From Bacteroidota bacterium (GTDB lineage Bacteria; Bacteroidota; Bacteroidia; Sphingobacteriales; Sphingobacteriaceae), in assembly GCA_016868395.1 (NCBI GenBank), contig VGGW01000005.1:1-35350 (forward strand): a stretch of 35,350 nucleotides of DNA. Reading direction: 5' to 3'. Positions 9,279 to 18,609 of this stretch are shown here, in pieces (within the stretch, counting starts at the first letter, position 1; each line of letters starts with the position of its first letter). Under the pieces are notes generated by a model, which was not told the DNA's origin, did no database searches, and worked only from the letters and a program-made list of their open reading frames with translations. Both the position numbers and the translations under genes were made by a program.

Positions 9279-9296
9279 GATGCCTTATAATATATT

Positions 9297-10328
9297 ATGA
9301 TAAACTTCGACAATAAAATTTTTCTCATAACTGGGGGGACAGGATCTTTTGGGAATGCTGTTTTGAAGCGATTAATAGCCTCTGACTGCAAAGAGATCAG
9401 GATTTTTAGCCGTGATGAGAAAAAGCAAGATGATCAGCGTAAATTGTATTCAAATAGTAAAATTAAGTTTTACATCGGGGATGTACGTGACTACCAAAGT
9501 GTTTTAAACGCGGTTCGGGGGGTTGATTACATTTTTAATGCCGCTGCTTTAAAGCAGGTTCCTTCCTGTGAATTTCATCCGATGGAAGCTGTTAAAACGA
9601 ATGTACTAGGAACCGATAATGTACTTGAAGCTGCAATCCAAAGTGGCGTCAAGAAAGTAGTTTGTTTGAGTACTGATAAAGCGGTATATCCTATCAACGC
9701 AATGGGCATCTCCAAAGCAATGATGGAAAAAATAGTTGTTGCTAAGTCCAGAAGCTTAGATGCTCAACGCACCGTAGTGTGTGGAACAAGATATGGCAAC
9801 GTGATGGCATCAAGGGGATCTGTAATTCCTTTATTTGTGGACCAAATTCTTGAAGGTGTGCCCATTACGATAACAGATGCGGAAATGACTCGTTTCATGA
9901 TGACGCTTGAAGACGCTGTAGATTTAGTACTTTATGCCTTTGAATATGGGAACAATGGCGATTTTTTTGTTCAGAAAGCACCTTCCGCTACGATTAAAGT
10001 TCTTGCGACCGCGGTAACGAGGTTGTTGGGGCGGCCGAGTCACCCTATACACGTCATTGGGACCCGGCACGGGGAAAAATTATACGAGAGTTTATTAACC
10101 CGTGAAGAGAAGGCTTCAGCAGAGGATTTGGGGGATTATTTTAGAATTCCACCTGACCTTCGTGATTTAAATTACGAGAAATATATAGAGGAGGGTGAAG
10201 AGAAAATCACCGTAAGTGAAGATTACAATTCACACAACACAGAAAGGCTTGACGTTGACGGCATGGAAAAACTGTTGTTAAAATTGGATTTTATCCAGAA
10301 AGTACTAAAAAGGGCATCTGTTAGTTAA
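9297..10328 (+). CDS. fnlA: UDP-GlcNAc 4,6-dehydratase/5-epimerase (FnlA/CapE/WbjB)
   Basis: First enzyme of UDP-N-acetyl-L-fucosamine synthesis: converts UDP-GlcNAc to a UDP-4-keto-6-deoxy sugar with C5 epimerisation. The 343-residue length matches the family. The NADP site is ITGGTGSFGNAVLKRL (about 9-24). The catalytic region is CLSTDKAVYPINAMGISK (about 122-139), where Met replaces the usual SDR tyrosine, as in CapE and related dehydratases. RYGNVMASRGSVIPLF (about 163) is also diagnostic. The next two genes, 6 bases away and then overlapping, encode the other two steps of the pathway. Confidence 0.93.
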   Translation: MINFDNKIFLITGGTGSFGNAVLKRLIASDCKEIRIFSRDEKKQDDQRKLYSNSKIKFYIGDVRDYQSVLNAVRGVDYIFNAAALKQVPSCEFHPMEAVKTNVLGTDNVLEAAIQSGVKKVVCLSTDKAVYPINAMGISKAMMEKIVVAKSRSLDAQRTVVCGTRYGNVMASRGSVIPLFVDQILEGVPITITDAEMTRFMMTLEDAVDLVLYAFEYGNNGDFFVQKAPSATIKVLATAVTRLLGRPSHPIHVIGTRHGEKLYESLLTREEKASAEDLGDYFRIPPDLRDLNYEKYIEEGEEKITVSEDYNSHNTERLDVDGMEKLLLKLDFIQKVLKRASVS

Positions 10329-10334
10329 TATGTC

Positions 10335-11450
10335 ATGAAGTTGCTTATTACAGGCATAAATGGATTTATCGGGAAGAATGTGTTTACTTATTTTTCAGAA
10401 AATAAGGATATCGATCTGCTCACCTATTCTCATAATCAAACCGATGAGGTGCTGGCAAGTCTTCTGCTTTCCTGCGATTTTATCATTCATCTTGCCGGAG
10501 TTAACAGGCCGGAATCAACGGAAGAATTTAAAACCGGGAATGTGGATCTTACCAACAAGTTATGCCGTATACTCTCAGAAAACAAATTAAGTATTCCCGT
10601 TATTTTTGCTTCTTCTACTCAAGCCTTGCAGAACAATGTATATGGTGAGAGTAAACAGGCAGCAGAATACGCTCTGTTAGATTATTCTGCCAAGCAATCA
10701 GCGCCTATTTTTATTTTTAGATTGCCAAATGTATTTGGGAAATGGGCAAAACCTAATTATAACTCAGCAGTAGCGACATTTTGTCACAATATTGTAAATG
10801 ACCTGCCAATTCAAATAAATGATGGATCTGCTAGTGTAACATTAACCTATATTGACGATGTGATTCTGCAGTTTGAAGCGATAGTCCAGGGTGATTATTC
10901 TGCAATGCCGTTTGTTCCTGTTAAAAACCAGTATAAGATTACGGTTTCTGAGCTCGCAGACAAAATTATTTCATTCAAATCCGAAAGAGCAAACTTAATG
11001 ATCTCCAAAGTAGGTACTGGTCTTGATAGGGCATTATATGCAACCTACATCAGTTATTTAAAGCCCGATCAATTTTCCTACAAGCTTACTAAACATACAG
11101 ATAATCGTGGAAGCTTTGTTGAGATGCTGAAAACTACAAATTCTGGACAATTTTCTTTTTTTACGGCATATCCGGGCATTACGAGAGGAGGGCACTTCCA
11201 CCATACAAAAACAGAGAAATTTTTGGTAGTGCACGGCAAGGCACTCTTTAAGTTTAGGAATGTAATTACCAACGAATATTTTGAGCTAGAGACTAATTCC
11301 GAAACACCGGAGGTAGTAGATACAATTCCCGGATGGATACACGATATAACTAATTGCGGTGCCGAAATAATGATTGTGATGCTGTGGGCTAATGAAGTTT
11401 TTAATCCTCTCTATCCAGATACTTACAATAGAAGCCTAAAAAATGAATAA
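10335..11450 (+). CDS. fnlB: UDP-2-acetamido-2,6-dideoxy-hexos-4-ulose reductase (FnlB/CapF/WbjC)
   Basis: Second FucNAc-pathway enzyme. It is a two-domain protein of 371 residues, the usual CapF length. The N-terminal SDR domain has ITGINGFIGKNVFTYF (about 5-20) and an active-site VYGESKQAAEY (about 99-109). The C-terminal cupin has GITRGGHFHHTKTEKFLVVHG (about 278), with the histidines that bind zinc in CapF, and PGWIHDITNCG near the end. In CapF the SDR domain performs the C4 reduction and the cupin a C3 epimerisation. Its stop overlaps the start of the next gene by 8 bases, so the pathway genes are translationally coupled. Confidence 0.92.
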   Translation: MKLLITGINGFIGKNVFTYFSENKDIDLLTYSHNQTDEVLASLLLSCDFIIHLAGVNRPESTEEFKTGNVDLTNKLCRILSENKLSIPVIFASSTQALQNNVYGESKQAAEYALLDYSAKQSAPIFIFRLPNVFGKWAKPNYNSAVATFCHNIVNDLPIQINDGSASVTLTYIDDVILQFEAIVQGDYSAMPFVPVKNQYKITVSELADKIISFKSERANLMISKVGTGLDRALYATYISYLKPDQFSYKLTKHTDNRGSFVEMLKTTNSGQFSFFTAYPGITRGGHFHHTKTEKFLVVHGKALFKFRNVITNEYFELETNSETPEVVDTIPGWIHDITNCGAEIMIVMLWANEVFNPLYPDTYNRSLKNE

Positions 11451-12570
11451 ATTAAAAGTTGCTGTTGTGGTCGGCACCCGCCCTGAAATAATTCGACTGT
11501 CACGGGTAATAGCAAAAATTGACGAATTTTGTGATTTGGTACTAATTCACACAGGTCAAAATTATGATTTTGAGCTGAATGAGATTTTTTTTAGTCAATT
11601 GGCTATTCCTACGCCTCATCACTTTTTAAATGCAGCTGCATCAAATGCTGCGCAAACTATAGGTCAAATTATCATTTCGGTTGATGAGGTGCTGCAAAAT
11701 GTGCAGCCAGATGCTATTGTGATATTAGGGGATACAAATAGTGCTTTATCTGCTATAGCTGCAAAGAGAAGGAAAATACCCATTTTCCATATGGAAGCAG
11801 GAAACCGTTGCTTTGATCAGCGTGTTCCGGAAGAGATAAATCGTCGCATTGTTGACCATATATCCGACATAAACCTAACTTATAGCAGTATAGCCAGAGA
11901 ATATCTACTAAGGGAAGGAATTCCTCCGGATATGATTATTAAAACTGGTAGTCCGATGTTAGAAGTATTAAATTTCTATCAGACTAGTATAAATGAGTCA
12001 ATGGTACTTGGAGATCTTGGCCTAAAGCCCAATGGTTATTTCGTTATCAGTGCACATCGGGAAGAAAACATTGATTCGGAGATAAATTTTAAAAAGCTTA
12101 CTAATTTACTTAACGCCCTTGCTGAAAAATATAAATTGCCAATTATTGTTTCTGCACATCCTAGAACAGCCAAGAAATTTTCGAATAATGATGTGAAATT
12201 TAATAGCTTGATACAGCTATTAAAGCCTTTGGGCTTTCCCGATTATATAAAGCTCCAGGTAAATTCAAAAGCGGTTTTATCAGATAGTGGCACGATTACA
12301 GAAGAGTCATCGATTTTAAATTTTCCAGCTATTAATTTACGTGAGGCTCATGAGAGGCCAGAAGGGATGGAGGAAGCGTTTGTGATGATGACCGGTTTGA
12401 ATCAAGATATTGTTTTTAGCGCTTTGGATATGCTGGAACAACAGGGACGCGGAGTTACTCGGACATTGCATACTGTAGATGACTATTCCTCGTCTAATGT
12501 TTCTGACAAGGTCGTTCGAATTATTCATAGCTACACGCATTACGTTAACCGAAAGGTTTGGAACAAATAA
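11443..12570 (+). CDS. fnlC: UDP-N-acetylglucosamine 2-epimerase family, UDP-L-FucNAc-forming (FnlC/CapG/WbjD)
   Basis: Third enzyme of the UDP-L-FucNAc pathway, a non-hydrolysing 2-epimerase of the WecB fold (375 residues). It shows VVVGTRPEIIRLSRVI at the start, LIHTGQNYDFELNEIFF (about 33), AIVILGDTNSALSAI (about 90), HMEAGNRCFDQRVPEEINRR (about 116), KTGSPMLEVL, and VISAHREENID (about 202). The C-terminal half has VLSDSGTITEESSIL (about 279). WecB itself is possible from sequence alone, but adjacency to fnlA-fnlB makes FnlC much the better call. Confidence 0.92.
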   Translation: MNKLKVAVVVGTRPEIIRLSRVIAKIDEFCDLVLIHTGQNYDFELNEIFFSQLAIPTPHHFLNAAASNAAQTIGQIIISVDEVLQNVQPDAIVILGDTNSALSAIAAKRRKIPIFHMEAGNRCFDQRVPEEINRRIVDHISDINLTYSSIAREYLLREGIPPDMIIKTGSPMLEVLNFYQTSINESMVLGDLGLKPNGYFVISAHREENIDSEINFKKLTNLLNALAEKYKLPIIVSAHPRTAKKFSNNDVKFNSLIQLLKPLGFPDYIKLQVNSKAVLSDSGTITEESSILNFPAINLREAHERPEGMEEAFVMMTGLNQDIVFSALDMLEQQGRGVTRTLHTVDDYSSSNVSDKVVRIIHSYTHYVNRKVWNK

Positions 12571-12589
12571 ATCTTAGTGATACTTATTC

Positions 12590-13255
12590 ATGAAACTTAC
12601 ATCAAGGCAATTAAATAAAGAATTAGGCAAAAAATCTTACCGACGTTTTCTGCTGAACGATAAATTGACAGATATCTTTAAAGACTTTCAAGTTACCAGG
12701 GTTGTCGATCTCGGTGGGTCCAATGTAGAAGGAAAAAAATATTTTAAATATCCCAAACACAAAGCCAAGGAATGGATCACAATTAATATCAGCGAAGAAG
12801 CTCTGCCGGATGTAATTGGATCTATCTATGAAACAGGGCTTGAAAACGCCAGCGTAGATGCGGTAGTATGTACAGAAGTGTTTGAACATTTGGCAGATCC
12901 TTTTGCTGCAATTGCGGAAATAAAAAGAATCCTAAAACCTGGGGGGATTTTTATAGGATCAACGCCATTTTTATTTAAAGTTCATGGCGACCCAGATGAC
13001 TATTTCAGATATACAGAGAGCGCCTTGCGAAACGTAATTTTAAAGGATTTTTCAAAAGTAGAATTATTCTCAATGGGCGGGGGATTGGGAACTGTTGGAA
13101 TGCTAATTACTCAGGTTACCAATGACATGAAATATCGTCTCATTAGATATGCTTTTATTTTCTTATCCCGTATGATGATTTTGACAGATTATAAAATGGG
13201 ACATGAGCGTAAAGCCGACCTGACAACGGGTTATATTTGGAGATGCGAATTATAA
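12590..13255 (+). CDS. Class I SAM-dependent methyltransferase (Methyltransf_11-like)
   Basis: A 221-residue methyltransferase-fold protein. Motif I is VVDLGGSNVEGKKYF (about 37), motif II INISEEALPDVIGSI, and motif IV/V VDAVVCTEVFEHLADP with EIKRILKPGGIFIGSTPF (about 88-127). The HGDPDDYFRYTESAL stretch after this core is typical of small-molecule methyltransferases in glycan loci. Its acceptor is unknown. Motif I has GG-S where many enzymes have GxG-xG, so the SAM site may be slightly altered. It sits 19 bases after fnlC. Confidence 0.75.
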   Translation: MKLTSRQLNKELGKKSYRRFLLNDKLTDIFKDFQVTRVVDLGGSNVEGKKYFKYPKHKAKEWITINISEEALPDVIGSIYETGLENASVDAVVCTEVFEHLADPFAAIAEIKRILKPGGIFIGSTPFLFKVHGDPDDYFRYTESALRNVILKDFSKVELFSMGGGLGTVGMLITQVTNDMKYRLIRYAFIFLSRMMILTDYKMGHERKADLTTGYIWRCEL

Positions 13256-13297
13256 ATTGATTTGTCTTGAAAAAAGTCCTGAACCAAATATAAAGAC

Positions 13298-13846
13298 ATG
13301 AATAAACTGATAGAAGCTGATCTTTACCGCTATTGTAGAAATACCGGGTTTAATGCTTTTATAACTGGATTGAGATCTCCTGGATTTCATTATATGTACT
13401 TTTTTAGAAAAGCTGTAGCTTGTAACAGAAAGTCACTTATTGGTTTGTTCTACAGGTTCTTCGTAAGAAGATACATGTTTAAGTATGGTTTTCAGATACC
13501 TATATCCACATCGATCGGACCTGGGTTTTACATAGGTCATTTTGGAACAATTGTGATAAATGAAAATGCAAAAATTGGCAAAAATTGCAATGTCGCGCAC
13601 GGTGTGACAATTGGTCAAGCTAACAGAGGTAAGATGCGGGGCTGTCCGGTGATCGGTGACAAAGTATGGATAGGAACGGGTGCAGTTATTGTTGGTCGAG
13701 TCAGCATTAAATCTAATGTCTTGATTGCTCCCAATTCGTTTGTGAATTTTAATGTTCCTGATAATTCAGTTGTATTAGGAAATCCCGGTAAAATCATTTC
13801 CAAAGCGAATGCAACCGAAGGTTATATTAATTCTATCCTAAATTAA
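13298..13846 (+). CDS. Serine-acetyltransferase-like left-handed beta-helix O-acetyltransferase
   Basis: A 182-residue hexapeptide-repeat acyltransferase. The first 65 residues are basic and helical, shorter than the N-terminal domain of CysE. Imperfect hexapeptide turns follow from about 68 (ISTSIGPGFYIGHFGTIVIN, ENAKIGKNCNVAHGVTIG, PVIGDKVWIGTGAVIVGRV) to VVLGNPGKIISK. The His in IGHFGTIVIN aligns with the catalytic His of CysE (DHATGIVIGE). Such short CysE-like proteins in polysaccharide loci usually O-acetylate the glycan from acetyl-CoA rather than make O-acetylserine. Start ATG 13298 is 42 bases after the previous stop. Confidence 0.8.
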   Translation: MNKLIEADLYRYCRNTGFNAFITGLRSPGFHYMYFFRKAVACNRKSLIGLFYRFFVRRYMFKYGFQIPISTSIGPGFYIGHFGTIVINENAKIGKNCNVAHGVTIGQANRGKMRGCPVIGDKVWIGTGAVIVGRVSIKSNVLIAPNSFVNFNVPDNSVVLGNPGKIISKANATEGYINSILN

Positions 13847-13857
13847 GGTTTTGCCGC

Positions 13858-15114
13858 ATGATGGTATTTAAGTTTTTATTCTTTTTAATAGGATTGTTGC
13901 GGGGCCTTATCGAAGGATGGAAATATCCGAAATCCGATCAGAGTATAATAAGTTTTTTAAATGAGCCTAGCTTTGGACATAAAATTACGGGACTTGATTA
14001 CCTCGCCAGGCTTTTTCCGAGAGAAAGGATTGTTTTATATGTGCTTGTTAATAGTAAGATAAATAAGTACCTTTTTGATCTGTACAGAGAATATATTTCA
14101 CCGGTTTTTGTATACCCCATATCGGCTAAGTACAATTATTTCCGGATTTGTGCACCAGCTGAAGCGTTGGGTATAAAAAAAGGGATTCAGATGGCCTTCA
14201 TATTCAGGTCGGTGGAATTTTTTATTCCTCATCCTGTAACGCTATACAGAGCAATGAATATGGAATACGAAAAAATGTCTGTATATAAGTTTTCGGATAA
14301 TGAAGTTAAGGTTCCTTACGAAACATTTTATTCTCATGGCTTTTTGCTGGAACACGTCAAACTTAACTCGATCGGGCTGAAAAAAGACGACCTGAGCAGT
14401 GTTCATCGTGCTATAAAAAAGGCCATACCTGAGGCGTCGGACAAGGTAATTAGCTTTATTTTCAGAAATGATGGCAATAAGCATCTTACCTTCCATGACA
14501 AGATTAGAGATAGTGGACCAGTAAAAAACTATCAGGAGGCTATCAATTTTTTGTCGTCTAAAGGCTATGGAATTTTGTTATTTGGAGAATTGGATTTTTA
14601 TGAATTTCATAAGATCAAGAACGTTGTGGAAGCATCCAGATTGGATTGTAATCAGGATTTATTAAACATTTTTTCACTAACCTACTCTTATTTTATAGTA
14701 ACTCAGCATTCTGGTCCAATTCATCTGGCTAATATTGCTTCAGTTCCGGCCGTGATTACAGATTTTCTCCCATTATGGCAAGGTTCATGTGGGAGTAAGG
14801 ATATTTTCGTGCCTAAAAACTTCTATGTAAGAGATGGAATGCGAAGAATCTCCCTTAGAACCATCTTTTCCAAATATAGTGATCTGTTTTTTGGTGCTTA
14901 TGATAAGTACCTGGAATTGGAAGTAGGCCCATCATTACCAGAAGATATCACAGCGGCTGTTGTTGAAATGGAGAATCAACTCGATATAAGCAGTAATTAT
15001 CAGCCAGATCACGAATTGTTGAAAAATTATAGAAGGATGATCCCGGCTAAAAGTCTTCACGCATACAGAAAGAATAGAATTTCAAATCAATTATTAAAGA
15101 AAGAGTTTTCATGA
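13858..15114 (+). CDS. Putative glycosyltransferase, TIGR04372-like
   Basis: A 418-residue protein with one hydrophobic N-terminal segment (FKFLFFLIGLLRGLIEG). The C-terminal part looks like a GT-B nucleotide-sugar domain: VISFIFRNDGNKHLTFHDK, KNYQEAINFLSSKGYGILLFG (about 222) and YFIVTQHSGPIHLANIASVP (about 280) with AVITDFLPLWQGS after it. The order (a response to 'RN-YxxAI', then 'HSGPxHLA', then an F-P-W motif) recalls proteins grouped as TIGR04372 putative glycosyltransferases. That is recall from memory, not a search. There are two consecutive ATGs at the start. It overlaps the next gene by 4 bases (ATGA), so it is co-translated with the epimerase. Confidence 0.5.
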   Translation: MMVFKFLFFLIGLLRGLIEGWKYPKSDQSIISFLNEPSFGHKITGLDYLARLFPRERIVLYVLVNSKINKYLFDLYREYISPVFVYPISAKYNYFRICAPAEALGIKKGIQMAFIFRSVEFFIPHPVTLYRAMNMEYEKMSVYKFSDNEVKVPYETFYSHGFLLEHVKLNSIGLKKDDLSSVHRAIKKAIPEASDKVISFIFRNDGNKHLTFHDKIRDSGPVKNYQEAINFLSSKGYGILLFGELDFYEFHKIKNVVEASRLDCNQDLLNIFSLTYSYFIVTQHSGPIHLANIASVPAVITDFLPLWQGSCGSKDIFVPKNFYVRDGMRRISLRTIFSKYSDLFFGAYDKYLELEVGPSLPEDITAAVVEMENQLDISSNYQPDHELLKNYRRMIPAKSLHAYRKNRISNQLLKKEFS

Positions 15115-16091
15115 AAAGAGCAATTGTTACAGGTGGGCTTGGCTTTATTGGCAGCCATCTCGTTGAGATATTGGTAGAAAGAGGGTACGATGTTATAGTA
15201 ATAGACAACCTTGCAACAGGCAGGTACGAAAATGTTGAAAATGTAAGATCTCAAATACAAGTAATCGAAAATAGCCTCGATTCTCATGAGGTACTAGACA
15301 AAATTTTTCAGAAAGGTGATCTTGTTTTTCATTTGGCGGCGCTTGCCGATATCGTTCCAAGCATAGAAAATCCTGATAAGTATTTTCAAGCGAATGTGGT
15401 AGGAACGTATAACGTAGTAAGAGCGGCAGCAAATTGTAAAATTAAAAAACTTGTCTATGCCGCTTCATCTTCTTGTTATGGAATACCTGACCATTACCCT
15501 ACTTTAGAAACTTCCAGGATAGATCCTAAATATCCCTATGCTTTAACTAAACAACTCGGTGAAAGTATCACCCAGCACTGGTGCGAAGTATATAAGGTAC
15601 CGGTAATATCAACCCGCTTTTTCAATGTATATGGGCCCCGTGCAAGAACCAAGGGTACCTATGGTGCTGTTTTCGGAGTTTTTATTGGCCAATATGTTAA
15701 TAATGCCCCTCTTACCATAGTTGGAGATGGTTCACAAACTCGGGACTTCACATTTGTAACCGATTTGTGTGAAGGTTTAGTTTTAGCAGGAGAATCTGAC
15801 GTAAAAAGTGGTATTTTTAACCTTTCTTCAGGGAAGCCAGTTAGCGTAAAGTATATAGCTGACCTAATAAGTAAAAATCAGGTTCATATTCCGAAGCGAC
15901 CGGGAGAACCGGATATTACTCATGGAGATAATACCAGTTTTAAGAAAACTTTTAATTGGTCACCAAAGGTAACAATCGAAGAAGGTGTTGGTAAATTGAT
16001 GGCTGATACTTCATGGGCCAAAGATGCGCCTGTTTGGACACCAGAATCGATTTCCAAAGCAACGGAGGCTTGGTTTAAATATTTATCATAA
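15111..16091 (+). CDS. NAD-dependent sugar-nucleotide epimerase (GalE/WbpP-type extended SDR)
   Basis: This 326-residue extended SDR has the NAD site VTGGLGFIGSHLVEIL (about 6-21), DNLATGRYENV, an HLAALADIVPSIENP strand, serine motif AASSSCYG, catalytic YPYALTKQ (Tyr about 143, Lys 147) and RFFNVYGPRA. It most resembles 4-epimerases of UDP-Glc/UDP-GlcNAc (Gne/WbpP). Its position just before the heptose-type fusion also leaves room for an HldD-like heptose 6-epimerase, though the family features (PDHYPTLETS) fit a UDP-sugar 4-epimerase better. It overlaps the upstream stop (ATGA), and the downstream ATG is one base after its stop. Confidence 0.75.
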   Translation: MKRAIVTGGLGFIGSHLVEILVERGYDVIVIDNLATGRYENVENVRSQIQVIENSLDSHEVLDKIFQKGDLVFHLAALADIVPSIENPDKYFQANVVGTYNVVRAAANCKIKKLVYAASSSCYGIPDHYPTLETSRIDPKYPYALTKQLGESITQHWCEVYKVPVISTRFFNVYGPRARTKGTYGAVFGVFIGQYVNNAPLTIVGDGSQTRDFTFVTDLCEGLVLAGESDVKSGIFNLSSGKPVSVKYIADLISKNQVHIPKRPGEPDITHGDNTSFKKTFNWSPKVTIEEGVGKLMADTSWAKDAPVWTPESISKATEAWFKYLS

Positions 16092-16092
16092 A

Positions 16093-17592
16093 ATGAATAA
16101 AAAAATAATAGGCGATCTGAATGAAATAAAATCCATACATGGTAATTTGATCTTATGTCATGGTGTTTTTGATCTTTTTCACATTGGGCATTTAAACTAT
16201 ATACAGGAAGCAAAAAAACTCAATCTACCACTTGTAGTGAGTTTAACCGGAGATAAATATGTGAATAAGGGTCCGGGTAGACCGAGATTTAAAGAATTTG
16301 AGCGTGCAAAAATGATTGCTGCACTGGAGGATGTCGATTATGTATATATAAATCAGGAATCTGATGCAATATCACTGATAAAAAAGCTAAAACCAGTATA
16401 TTATTGTAAAGGTAAGGACTATGCAGATAGTACCGAGGATATCACTCAAAAGATAGGTCTTGAAGAGCTGGCAGTTATTGAGGTAGGTGGGGAACTTAAA
16501 ATAATATATACAGACCTTGAAAGCTCTTCAGAACTCATAAACCAAAATATTTCTTCGTTAAATTCAACACAGCTTGAGTTTATATCCAGGGCAAAATCTG
16601 TAACTACAGTAAAAGACGTTATCGGTGTGATGGACAAGCTGTCCAAACTTAAAGTATGCTTAATCGGTGAAATAATTCTTGATAAGTACGTTTTCTGTAA
16701 TCCTGAGAATCTCTCTTCTAAGAGTCCAACAGTATCCTCCAAATATTTGTACGAAGAAACATATTTAGGTGGAGTTTTGGCTGTAGCTCGTAACCTTCAC
16801 GAGCTCGGAGTAGAGGTAGAAGTGTATACATTAACCGGGCCTGATCTTGATGGAACTGACATTCGAGAGAAATTAAATAAGCTTCAGTTTCCTGTACACC
16901 AGTTTGAAACAGCAAGTCCAACCCCAATAAAGACGAGGTATATAAAGCCAGAGAAAAATCAAAGGCTTTTTGAATTATTTAACATTAATACTGAAAAAAC
17001 TTATCTGGAAGATAAATCAGAGCTAATTCAAGCTTTGAGAAATAAAATGTCTTCGTACGAACTTATACTAGCTGCCGATTTTGGTCATGGTTTGTTTAAC
17101 GTGGAAATGCTTGAATTTCTGAAAGAATATTCTAATATAACATTTCTAAATGCACAGACCAATAGCGAGAATTATGGTTTTAATTTGATCACTAAGTTTG
17201 ATAAACTAGCATATTTCAGTATTGATGAGCGGGAAGCGCGATTGGCTCTATCAGATCGTTTCTCGGATATAAATGTTTTAGTTGAAAAGTTTGGCAAAAT
17301 TTATCCTGATAGTGCATTTTCCATTACTCTTGGATCAAGGGGCTCAGTTTACATGAATAAAGAAAACGAAAAAGTATTTTGTCCTGCTTATTTTGATATG
17401 GGTTTGGATGCAACCGGAGCCGGCGATTTATATTTCGCTTTTACCTCGCTTTTAGCCTATTTAAAAACTGATTCAATTACTACTTCATTACTCGGTAATC
17501 TATATGCTGGATTAAAAACCAGGATTCAAGGAAATTCAGAAGTTGTCTCAAAAATTTCATTGATAAAAACTGTTACTTCACTATTTAAATAA
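16093..17592 (+). CDS. Heptose-type nucleotidyltransferase + PfkB kinase fusion (HldE-like, reversed domain order)
   Basis: A 499-residue bifunctional enzyme. Residues 1-150 are an RfaE/HldE C-domain homologue with CHGVFDLFHIGHLNYIQEA (HxGH nucleotidyltransferase motif, about 18) and NKGPGRPRFKEFERAKM. Residues about 180-495 are a PfkB kinase resembling the HldE N-domain: CLIGEIILDKYVFCNPEN, TYLGGVLAVARNLHELGVEV, and the anion-hole/base motif DATGAGDLYFAF (about 438). E. coli HldE has the kinase first and the nucleotidyltransferase second, so the order here is reversed. It should phosphorylate a heptose 7-phosphate at C1 and later activate the heptose 1-phosphate with a nucleotide. The GmhA-like gene at 18610 supports this. 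I start at ATG 16093; an in-frame ATG at 16024 lies inside the previous gene and adds 23 residues that do not fit the fold. Confidence 0.85.
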   Translation: MNKKIIGDLNEIKSIHGNLILCHGVFDLFHIGHLNYIQEAKKLNLPLVVSLTGDKYVNKGPGRPRFKEFERAKMIAALEDVDYVYINQESDAISLIKKLKPVYYCKGKDYADSTEDITQKIGLEELAVIEVGGELKIIYTDLESSSELINQNISSLNSTQLEFISRAKSVTTVKDVIGVMDKLSKLKVCLIGEIILDKYVFCNPENLSSKSPTVSSKYLYEETYLGGVLAVARNLHELGVEVEVYTLTGPDLDGTDIREKLNKLQFPVHQFETASPTPIKTRYIKPEKNQRLFELFNINTEKTYLEDKSELIQALRNKMSSYELILAADFGHGLFNVEMLEFLKEYSNITFLNAQTNSENYGFNLITKFDKLAYFSIDEREARLALSDRFSDINVLVEKFGKIYPDSAFSITLGSRGSVYMNKENEKVFCPAYFDMGLDATGAGDLYFAFTSLLAYLKTDSITTSLLGNLYAGLKTRIQGNSEVVSKISLIKTVTSLFK

Positions 17593-17615
17593 CTCAGGTT
17601 TAATCGGATTTTTAT

Positions 17616-18593
17616 ATGTCGTTATTTTCAAAATTGTTTGGTAAAATAAAGTTAATTGAAGGTGAGTTTAGTGGTAAACGGGTTTCTATCCTTCGTGAGT
17701 TTAAAAAGCCACCATATGGTGGTGGAAACCAATTTATGCTCGCGCTAAAAAAAGGATTTCTGGATTTAGGTACCGAAGTTTATAATAACAAAATAAATTC
17801 TGAAATAGACGCCTACATATTTGATTCAAGTTGGTTAGATAAGGACCTCTTAAAAAAACTACGAAAAGTTAAAGGGGCTAAGATTGCTCATAGAATTGAC
17901 GGTCCAATCCAGTTATATAGGGGAAGCGATAGTACTGCCGATGATGAGATATTTGAGTTAAATAAAGAATTCGCAACAGTAACTATTATCCAGTCTCAGT
18001 ATACACTTACAAAGTTACTAGAGCTAGGTTATCAGCCAATAAATCCAGTAGTTATCTATAACAGTATAAATCCTGATATTTTCTTCTCGAAACCCACCAG
18101 AGAAAAAGGCGATAAAATTCGGGTTGTATCTGCTAGTTGGTCAGACAATCCCAAAAAAGGAGGTAGCGTATACAAGTGGCTAGACGATAATCTTGATTTC
18201 AACAAAGTGGAATATAGTTTTGTCGGTAGAATAAATGAATCACTTAAGAATATTAAATTGATTCCTCCTGTTGATTCTAACAAACTGGCAGAAATACTTC
18301 GTGGTCAGGATATTTATATCACCGCCAGCGAAAATGATCCCTGCTCCAACTCGCTTATTGAAGGCCTGGCATGTGGTCTGCCAGCAATTTACAGGAATTC
18401 AGGTGGGCATCCAGAATTAGTAAAAAAGGCCGGACTACCGTTTAATTGCCAAGAGGAAATACCCGGTCTAATCGAGCAAATAATGGCCGACTATGTAAAC
18501 TATGTAGGCAATATCAATGTAAATTCTATTACTGATATTGCTCATCAATATTTAACGGCAATGTTTCAGGATGGTGAAACCCGCAAAAATTAA
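17616..18593 (+). CDS. Family 4 (GT-B) glycosyltransferase
   Basis: A 325-residue GT4-like enzyme. The N-terminal half holds KPPYGGGNQFMLALKKGFLD (a glycine-rich acceptor loop, about 31) and GAKIAHRIDGPIQLYRG. The C-terminal half holds VVYNSINPDIF, the nucleotide-domain entry RVVSASWSDNPKKGG (about 168) and the donor-binding ENDPCSNSLIEGLACGLPAI (about 239), where EX7E-type glutamates are partly kept. It lies between the heptose kinase/nucleotidyltransferase and the GmhA-like isomerase, so a heptosyltransferase role is reasonable but unproven. It shares the 'YNSI' and donor-site layout with the GT4 at 23244. Confidence 0.8.
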   Translation: MSLFSKLFGKIKLIEGEFSGKRVSILREFKKPPYGGGNQFMLALKKGFLDLGTEVYNNKINSEIDAYIFDSSWLDKDLLKKLRKVKGAKIAHRIDGPIQLYRGSDSTADDEIFELNKEFATVTIIQSQYTLTKLLELGYQPINPVVIYNSINPDIFFSKPTREKGDKIRVVSASWSDNPKKGGSVYKWLDDNLDFNKVEYSFVGRINESLKNIKLIPPVDSNKLAEILRGQDIYITASENDPCSNSLIEGLACGLPAIYRNSGGHPELVKKAGLPFNCQEEIPGLIEQIMADYVNYVGNINVNSITDIAHQYLTAMFQDGETRKN

Positions 18594-18609
18594 TATAATA
18601 TTATAAAAG

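Noticed and set aside
16024-16092. Longer start of the nucleotidyltransferase-kinase gene
   Set aside because: The extra 23 residues lie in the upstream gene and do not fit the fold; ATG 16093 gives a normal start.
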